NCBI GenBank assembly: GCA_913041025.1
Contig: CAJWGQ010000088.1
Coordinates: 1 to 11,555, forward strand
DNA from: an uncultured Gammaproteobacteria bacterium
GTDB lineage: Bacteria; Pseudomonadota; Gammaproteobacteria; Pseudomonadales; Azotimanducaceae_A
DNA length: 11,555 nt
Direction of reading: 5' to 3'
Part shown: positions 7,229-11,555 of the stretch, piece after piece
Layout of the letters: each line of letters starts with the position of its first letter
How positions within the stretch are numbered: the stretch's first letter is position 1
Position numbers and translations under genes: made by a program
Notes under the pieces: generated by a model
What the model was told of the DNA's origin: nothing
What the model saw: the letters and a program-made list of their open reading frames with translations, nothing else
Databases searched by the model: none

Positions 7229-9489
7229 GCGTTGACCTGTTCTTTTGAAATCACTTCGAGTTTCAAGTCATTATCTTCAATCAGAATTCGAACAGTCCCA
7301 CCCGATTGCGATAAATCACCAAAAAGAAGATCCTCTGCGAGTTGCTTTTTCACCTTATCTTGAATTAACCGCTGCATAGGTCGTGCGCCCATTTTCTCAT
7401 CGTAACCTTCTCTGGCGAGCCACTCTCTTGCAGAATCATCCACTTCGAGAGTAACTTTCTTATCATCGAGCTGAACTTGTAACTCTGTTAAGAACTTATC
7501 CACCACTGTCTTAACCACTTCAAGCGATAAAGCCCCAAACTGTACGATTGCGTCTAGCCGATTTCTAAATTCGGGCGCAAACATTTTCTTAATCACCTCT
7601 AAAGCGTCGCTCGAGTTATCTTGCTCTGAAAAACCGATGGAATTTCTAGAAGACTCTTGCGCTCCAGCATTTGTCGTCATTATCAGCACTACATTTCTGA
7701 AATCTGCTTTTCGACCATTATTGTCAGTCAAAGTCCCATGATCCATTACTTGTAATAGGAGGTTAAAAACTTCAGGGTGCGCCTTCTCTACTTCATCAAG
7801 CAAAACAACGCTGTGAGGATGTTTTGTAACTGCCTCAGTCAAAAGCCCACCTTGGTCAAATCCAACATAACCTGGAGGAGCTCCAATTAACCGCGAAACC
7901 GTGTGTCGTTCCATATATTCCGACATATCATATCGAAGCAATTCGACGCCCATAATATTAGCCAACTGCTTACAAACCTCCGTTTTACCCACGCCAGTTG
8001 GCCCTGCGAAAAGAAATGACCCGATTGGTTTCTCTCCGCTCTTCAAGCCTGCCCTTGATAATTTTATCGCATTGGATAGCTGGGAAATCGCCTCGTTTTG
8101 TCCAAAAACCACCATCCTCAATTTTTTCTCTAAGTCACGGAGGGACTCCTTATCAGAACTATTAACCTGCGTCGATGGAATACGAGCAATCTTCGCAACG
8201 ACTTGTTCTACATCCCCAACCGTAATACTTTTTTTCCTTCGACTTTTGGGTTGTAATTGCTGCGCCGCCCCAACTTCGTCAATAACGTCAATAGCCTTGT
8301 CGGGCATAAAACGGTCGTTAATATATTTGGCTGCCAATTCGGATGCACTTCTTAGTGCCTTATCGGTATAGCGAATACCGTAGTGCTCTTCATACTGAGG
8401 CTTCAAACCCTTCAATATCTTATAGGTATCTTCTATGTCAGGCTCGATCACGTCGATCTTTTGGAATCTTCTCGAAAGCGCACGATCTTTATCAAAAATC
8501 CCTCTGTATTCTTGGTACGTCGTTGAACCCATGCACTTGATTTGTCCGGAACTAAGCAACGGTTTCATTAAATTGCTCGCGTCCATCACGCCTCCAGAAG
8601 CAGCGCCTGCACCAATGATTGTGTGGACTTCATCAATAAACAGAATGGCATCGTCGTGTTCTTTGAGTTCATTCAAAACAGCTTTGAATCTCTTTTCGAA
8701 ATCCCCCCGGTACTTTGTGCCAGCGAGAAGCGCACCAAGGTCCAAAAGGAAAATCTCGCTACCTGAGACAACCTCAGGCACTTGACCATCTACTATTCTT
8801 TTTGCGAGTCCCTCAGCTATAGCTGTTTTTCCGACACCAGACTCACCGACTAACAAAGGATTGTTTTTTCGCCTCCTGCAGAGCACTTGAACCACTCTTT
8901 CAAGCTCGGTTCCTCGACCAACCAGTGGGTCAATACGTCCCCTCTTCGCCTCCTCATTAAGGTTAGTAGCAAAACTCTCTAGAGCACTCTTTCCTTCCGG
9001 TTCTTCTCCGGAACTCTCCTCGCCTGACGACCCTCCGGGGAGAGCCTCTTCTTCATCCTTACCTATTCCGTGAGAAATATAGTTAACAATGTCGATCCGT
9101 TCGATATCTTGTGATTTGAGCAAAAAAACGGCCTGGCTTTCGTGCTCACTAAAAATCGCAACCAAGATATTCGCACCGGTGACCTCTTTCCTACCCGAAG
9201 ACTGAACATGAAATACGGCTCTTTGCAGAACCCGCTGAAAACCTAGCGTCGGGGAAGTGTCTGAAGAATCCGCCTCCACCTTTTTGTTCGGCGTGGTGGA
9301 CTCTATGTAATCAGACAGATCTGCACCCAACTTCTCTACGTTGGCTCCAACCTTACTCAAAACATTGAGTGATATTTCATTCCTCAAGAGAGCCAGCAGT
9401 AAATGCTCGACAGTCATGAATTCGTGACCCTTTGAGCGAGCTTCTTTAAAGGCCTCGTTCAAACTTTCCTCTAAATCTTTACTTAACAT
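7225..9489 (-). CDS. clpA: ATP-dependent Clp protease ATP-binding subunit ClpA
   Basis: This 754-residue protein (E. coli ClpA has 758) is the AAA+ unfoldase that feeds substrates to ClpP. It has an N-domain (1 to about 142) that docks ClpS, and an acidic Gly/Ser/Glu-rich linker at about 144-167. The D1 ring has Walker A GESGVGKT (215-222), pore loop KYRG (259-262) and Walker B ILFIDE (282-287). The D2 ring has Walker A GPTGVGKT (496-503), pore loop GYVG (540-543) and Walker B VVLLDE (561-566). IGF at 618-620 is the ClpP-docking loop (IGL in E. coli), so this is a protease partner and not a ClpB disaggregase; the long coiled-coil middle domain of ClpB is also absent. The gene lies 19 bases after clpS. 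Its TAG stop shares CTAG with the infA stop. clpP is not in the window. Confidence 0.98.
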   Translation of the reverse strand: MLSKDLEESLNEAFKEARSKGHEFMTVEHLLLALLRNEISLNVLSKVGANVEKLGADLSDYIESTTPNKKVEADSSDTSPTLGFQRVLQRAVFHVQSSGRKEVTGANILVAIFSEHESQAVFLLKSQDIERIDIVNYISHGIGKDEEEALPGGSSGEESSGEEPEGKSALESFATNLNEEAKRGRIDPLVGRGTELERVVQVLCRRRKNNPLLVGESGVGKTAIAEGLAKRIVDGQVPEVVSGSEIFLLDLGALLAGTKYRGDFEKRFKAVLNELKEHDDAILFIDEVHTIIGAGAASGGVMDASNLMKPLLSSGQIKCMGSTTYQEYRGIFDKDRALSRRFQKIDVIEPDIEDTYKILKGLKPQYEEHYGIRYTDKALRSASELAAKYINDRFMPDKAIDVIDEVGAAQQLQPKSRRKKSITVGDVEQVVAKIARIPSTQVNSSDKESLRDLEKKLRMVVFGQNEAISQLSNAIKLSRAGLKSGEKPIGSFLFAGPTGVGKTEVCKQLANIMGVELLRYDMSEYMERHTVSRLIGAPPGYVGFDQGGLLTEAVTKHPHSVVLLDEVEKAHPEVFNLLLQVMDHGTLTDNNGRKADFRNVVLIMTTNAGAQESSRNSIGFSEQDNSSDALEVIKKMFAPEFRNRLDAIVQFGALSLEVVKTVVDKFLTELQVQLDDKKVTLEVDDSAREWLAREGYDEKMGARPMQRLIQDKVKKQLAEDLLFGDLSQSGGTVRILIEDNDLKLEVISKEQVNA

Positions 9490-9508
9490 GTTTTATTCTC
9501 TTAATTGC

Positions 9509-9847
9509 TCAGTCGGTCATTTCTATCGTGGATAACAGCGGATGCGAATTTTCCTGGGCATATTGATTTACCTGCTCTGATTTAGTTTCAGCAATATCCC
9601 TAGGGAAGATACCCACAACCGCAGAACCTTCAGTATGCACTTTCAACATAATTTGAGTCGCTTTTTCTCTCTCCATTGAGAAGAAATTTTCCAAAATATG
9701 AATCACAAACTCCATTGGTGTGTAGTCATCGTTCATCAAGATTACTTTATACATAGGAGGTCGCTTCAGCTCAGGCTTTGAAGTTTCAGTCAATAAACCT
9801 CCACCTTCATCTCTATCAGGTAAATCTGAGCTGAATATCTCTAACAT
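9509..9847 (-). CDS. clpS: ATP-dependent Clp protease adaptor ClpS
   Basis: This 112-residue adaptor binds N-terminal Leu, Phe, Trp or Tyr and delivers such proteins to ClpAP; it also blocks SsrA-tagged substrates. After a flexible acidic N-terminal tail (1-28) comes the core [19 protein letters not shown] (30-48). The pocket residues Asn39, Asp40, the gatekeeper Met45 and His71 (in KVHTEG) match Asn34, Asp35, Met40 and His66 of E. coli ClpS. The protein ends with HPLLSTIE, also conserved. I chose the ATG at 9847, which has AGGAG five bases upstream. A GTG two codons earlier (9853-9851) is unlikely because its first base is the last G of that ribosome binding site. clpS and clpA form a two-gene operon reading away from cspD. 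Confidence 0.97.
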   Translation of the reverse strand: MLEIFSSDLPDRDEGGGLLTETSKPELKRPPMYKVILMNDDYTPMEFVIHILENFFSMEREKATQIMLKVHTEGSAVVGIFPRDIAETKSEQVNQYAQENSHPLLSTIEMTD

Positions 9848-9862
9848 TCCCACTCCTATGGG

Positions 9863-9920
9863 TTTTGATCAGGTTGCAGAAAAGCTCCTTCAATGATCAA
9901 CGATAATTCGATCATCAAAA
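9863..9920. repeat. Nested inverted repeats (TTGATCA / TGATCAA) in the clpS leader
   Basis: TTGATCA (9865-9871) and TGATCAA (9894-9900) are mirror copies 22 bases apart, each containing the palindrome TGATCA. A third related motif, GATCATCAAAA at 9910-9920, pairs with TTTTGAT at 9863-9869. GATC occurs three times within 47 bases (9867, 9895, 9910). The cluster lies just upstream of the clpS ribosome binding site in the clpS-cspD divergent spacer. It may be an operator, an RNA structure or a group of Dam sites. The repeats are visible; the role is unknown. Confidence 0.35.
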
Positions 9921-10010
9921 CACTCTACATCCTACTCTAAAGTTGTGTTTGAAAACAAAAATTCAAGTCAATTTACTAATTCAGAGCTCGAAAACAACAT
10001 CTCGAAAGAC

Positions 10011-10038
10011 TTAACAGCCACTTGACTAGTAGTAATCT
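10011..10038 (+). promoter_or_regulatory. Weak candidate promoter for cspD
   Basis: TTAACA at 10011-10016 matches five of six -35 positions, but the best -10 at suitable distance (TAATCT, 10033-10038, 16-base spacer) matches only three of six. Another -35-like sequence, TTGACT (10022-10027), has no good partner. Rather weak boxes could fit the growth-phase control known for cspD in E. coli, but that is inference. The rest of the 240-base spacer 9848-10087 holds the clpS leader repeats and the cspD leader hairpins. Confidence 0.2.
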
Positions 10039-10073
10039 TTTGACCAAAGTCAGGGAAGCACTAGTGATTCCTG
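10038..10073 (+). promoter_or_regulatory. Two mutually exclusive leader hairpins in front of the cspD ribosome binding site
   Basis: Hairpin A: TGAC (10041-10044) pairs with GTCA (10049-10052) around a CAAA loop, extendable by three G-U pairs using 10038-10040 and 10053-10055. Hairpin B: CAGG-AA (10051-10054, 10056-10057, bulged G at 10055) pairs with TTCCTG (10068-10073), with an inner CACTAGTG palindrome. They share 10051-10055, so only one can form at a time. Hairpin B ends at the first base of the GGGGAGGG ribosome binding site. Base pairing was found by eye and no energies were calculated. A temperature-sensitive switch is possible but unproven. Confidence 0.35.
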
Positions 10074-10084
10074 GGGAGGGAGAG
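10073..10084 (+). promoter_or_regulatory. Strong purine-rich ribosome binding site of cspD
   Basis: GGGGAGGGAGAG is a run of twelve purines ending three bases before the ATG at 10088. It fixes the start of cspD, even though the frame remains open upstream to a TTG at 10022. Confidence 0.75.
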
Positions 10085-10087
10085 CTC

Positions 10088-10357
10088 ATGGCTACGGGTA
10101 CAGTCAAATGGTTTAACAATGCCAAGGGGTATGGCTTCATATTGCCAGATGGAGGTGGGGAAGATCTGTTTGCCCATTTTTCTGCCATCCACATGGATGG
10201 CTATAAGACACTGAGAGCCGGTGACCCTGTTGAATATGAAGTAGTGGAAGGTCCTAAGGGACTTCACGCGGATAACATCCGCTCAGTTGCAGGCAGTTCT
10301 GGACCTCAAGCTGAGGAACTTTCTGCTCACCAAGAACCGTCGGACGAACTAACTTAA
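10088..10357 (+). CDS. cspD: Cold-shock-domain protein CspD
   Basis: This 89-residue protein has one cold-shock domain (1 to about 66), with the nucleic-acid-binding motifs KGYGFI (13-18, RNP1) and DLFAHF (26-31, RNP2) plus Trp8 and Phe9. HMDGYKTLRAG and EGPKGLHADNI are typical of CspD as opposed to the 70-residue CspA type. A polar, acidic tail of about 23 residues follows the domain, as in many CspD proteins. E. coli CspD binds single-stranded DNA, inhibits replication and is induced in stationary phase, and its level is controlled by proteolysis. Its place next to clpS-clpA is conserved in E. coli and Pseudomonas. The ATG is chosen over an upstream TTG because of the very strong ribosome binding site. 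It ends 10 bases before the converging icd stop. Confidence 0.95.
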   Translation: MATGTVKWFNNAKGYGFILPDGGGEDLFAHFSAIHMDGYKTLRAGDPVEYEVVEGPKGLHADNIRSVAGSSGPQAEELSAHQEPSDELT

Positions 10358-10367
10358 TCGAACCGGG

Positions 10368-11555
<1,188 letters not shown>

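Noticed and set aside
7901..8371. A 156-codon open frame on the plus strand inside clpA
   Set aside because: It is antisense to the highly conserved second ATPase domain of ClpA, and its sequence is the mirror of conserved Walker-region codons. No ribosome binding site or independent protein features.
9851..9853. GTG start for clpS two codons upstream
   Set aside because: The GTG overlaps the AGGAG ribosome binding site itself, which is ideally spaced for the ATG at 9847.
10022..10087. Upstream TTG start for cspD
   Set aside because: It would add 22 residues before the domain and ignore the strong ribosome binding site next to the ATG at 10088.

Overview
The window is a run of single-copy housekeeping genes from a gammaproteobacterium. 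The genes serS, lolA, ftsK, aat, infA, clpA, clpS and cspD form a block known from Escherichia coli and Pseudomonas, and the protein sequences are clearly gammaproteobacterial. The DNA is moderately AT-rich by eye and spacers are short. A monomeric NADP isocitrate dehydrogenase and a Bpt leucyltransferase point away from Enterobacteriaceae and towards a marine or Pseudomonas-like lineage. The exact family cannot be named from this sequence alone. There are no mobile elements, CRISPR arrays, rRNA or tRNA genes, and no sign of recent transfer.

Layout. Positions 1-989 (+) hold the end of tusD, then tusC, tusB and tusE, all overlapping; this is a sulfur relay for tRNA 2-thiouridylation. Positions 1005-5310 (-) hold ftsK, lolA and serS. 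lolA starts inside ftsK, and serS has its own promoter-like sequence. A 209-base divergent spacer leads to aat, bpt and infA (5520-7228, +). Converging on infA are clpS and clpA (9847-7225, -). The infA and clpA stop codons share one CTAG. A 240-base divergent spacer separates clpS from cspD (10088-10357, +), which converges on the 3' part of icd (10368 to beyond 11555, -).

How the genes work together. Aat, Bpt, ClpS and ClpA make up the bacterial N-degron pathway except for the ClpP peptidase. Aat adds Leu or Phe to N-terminal Lys or Arg, and Bpt adds Leu to N-terminal Asp or Glu. ClpS binds the resulting N-degrons and hands them to the ClpA unfoldase. The other genes serve tRNA charging and modification (serS, tus), translation initiation (infA), lipoprotein sorting (lolA), chromosome segregation (ftsK), stress response (cspD) and the TCA cycle (icd).

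I found no undescribed system. The points most worth a second look are these: bpt has no ATG and lies in the same frame as aat behind a single stop codon; two mutually exclusive hairpins lie against the cspD ribosome binding site; and the block is compacted relative to its relatives.
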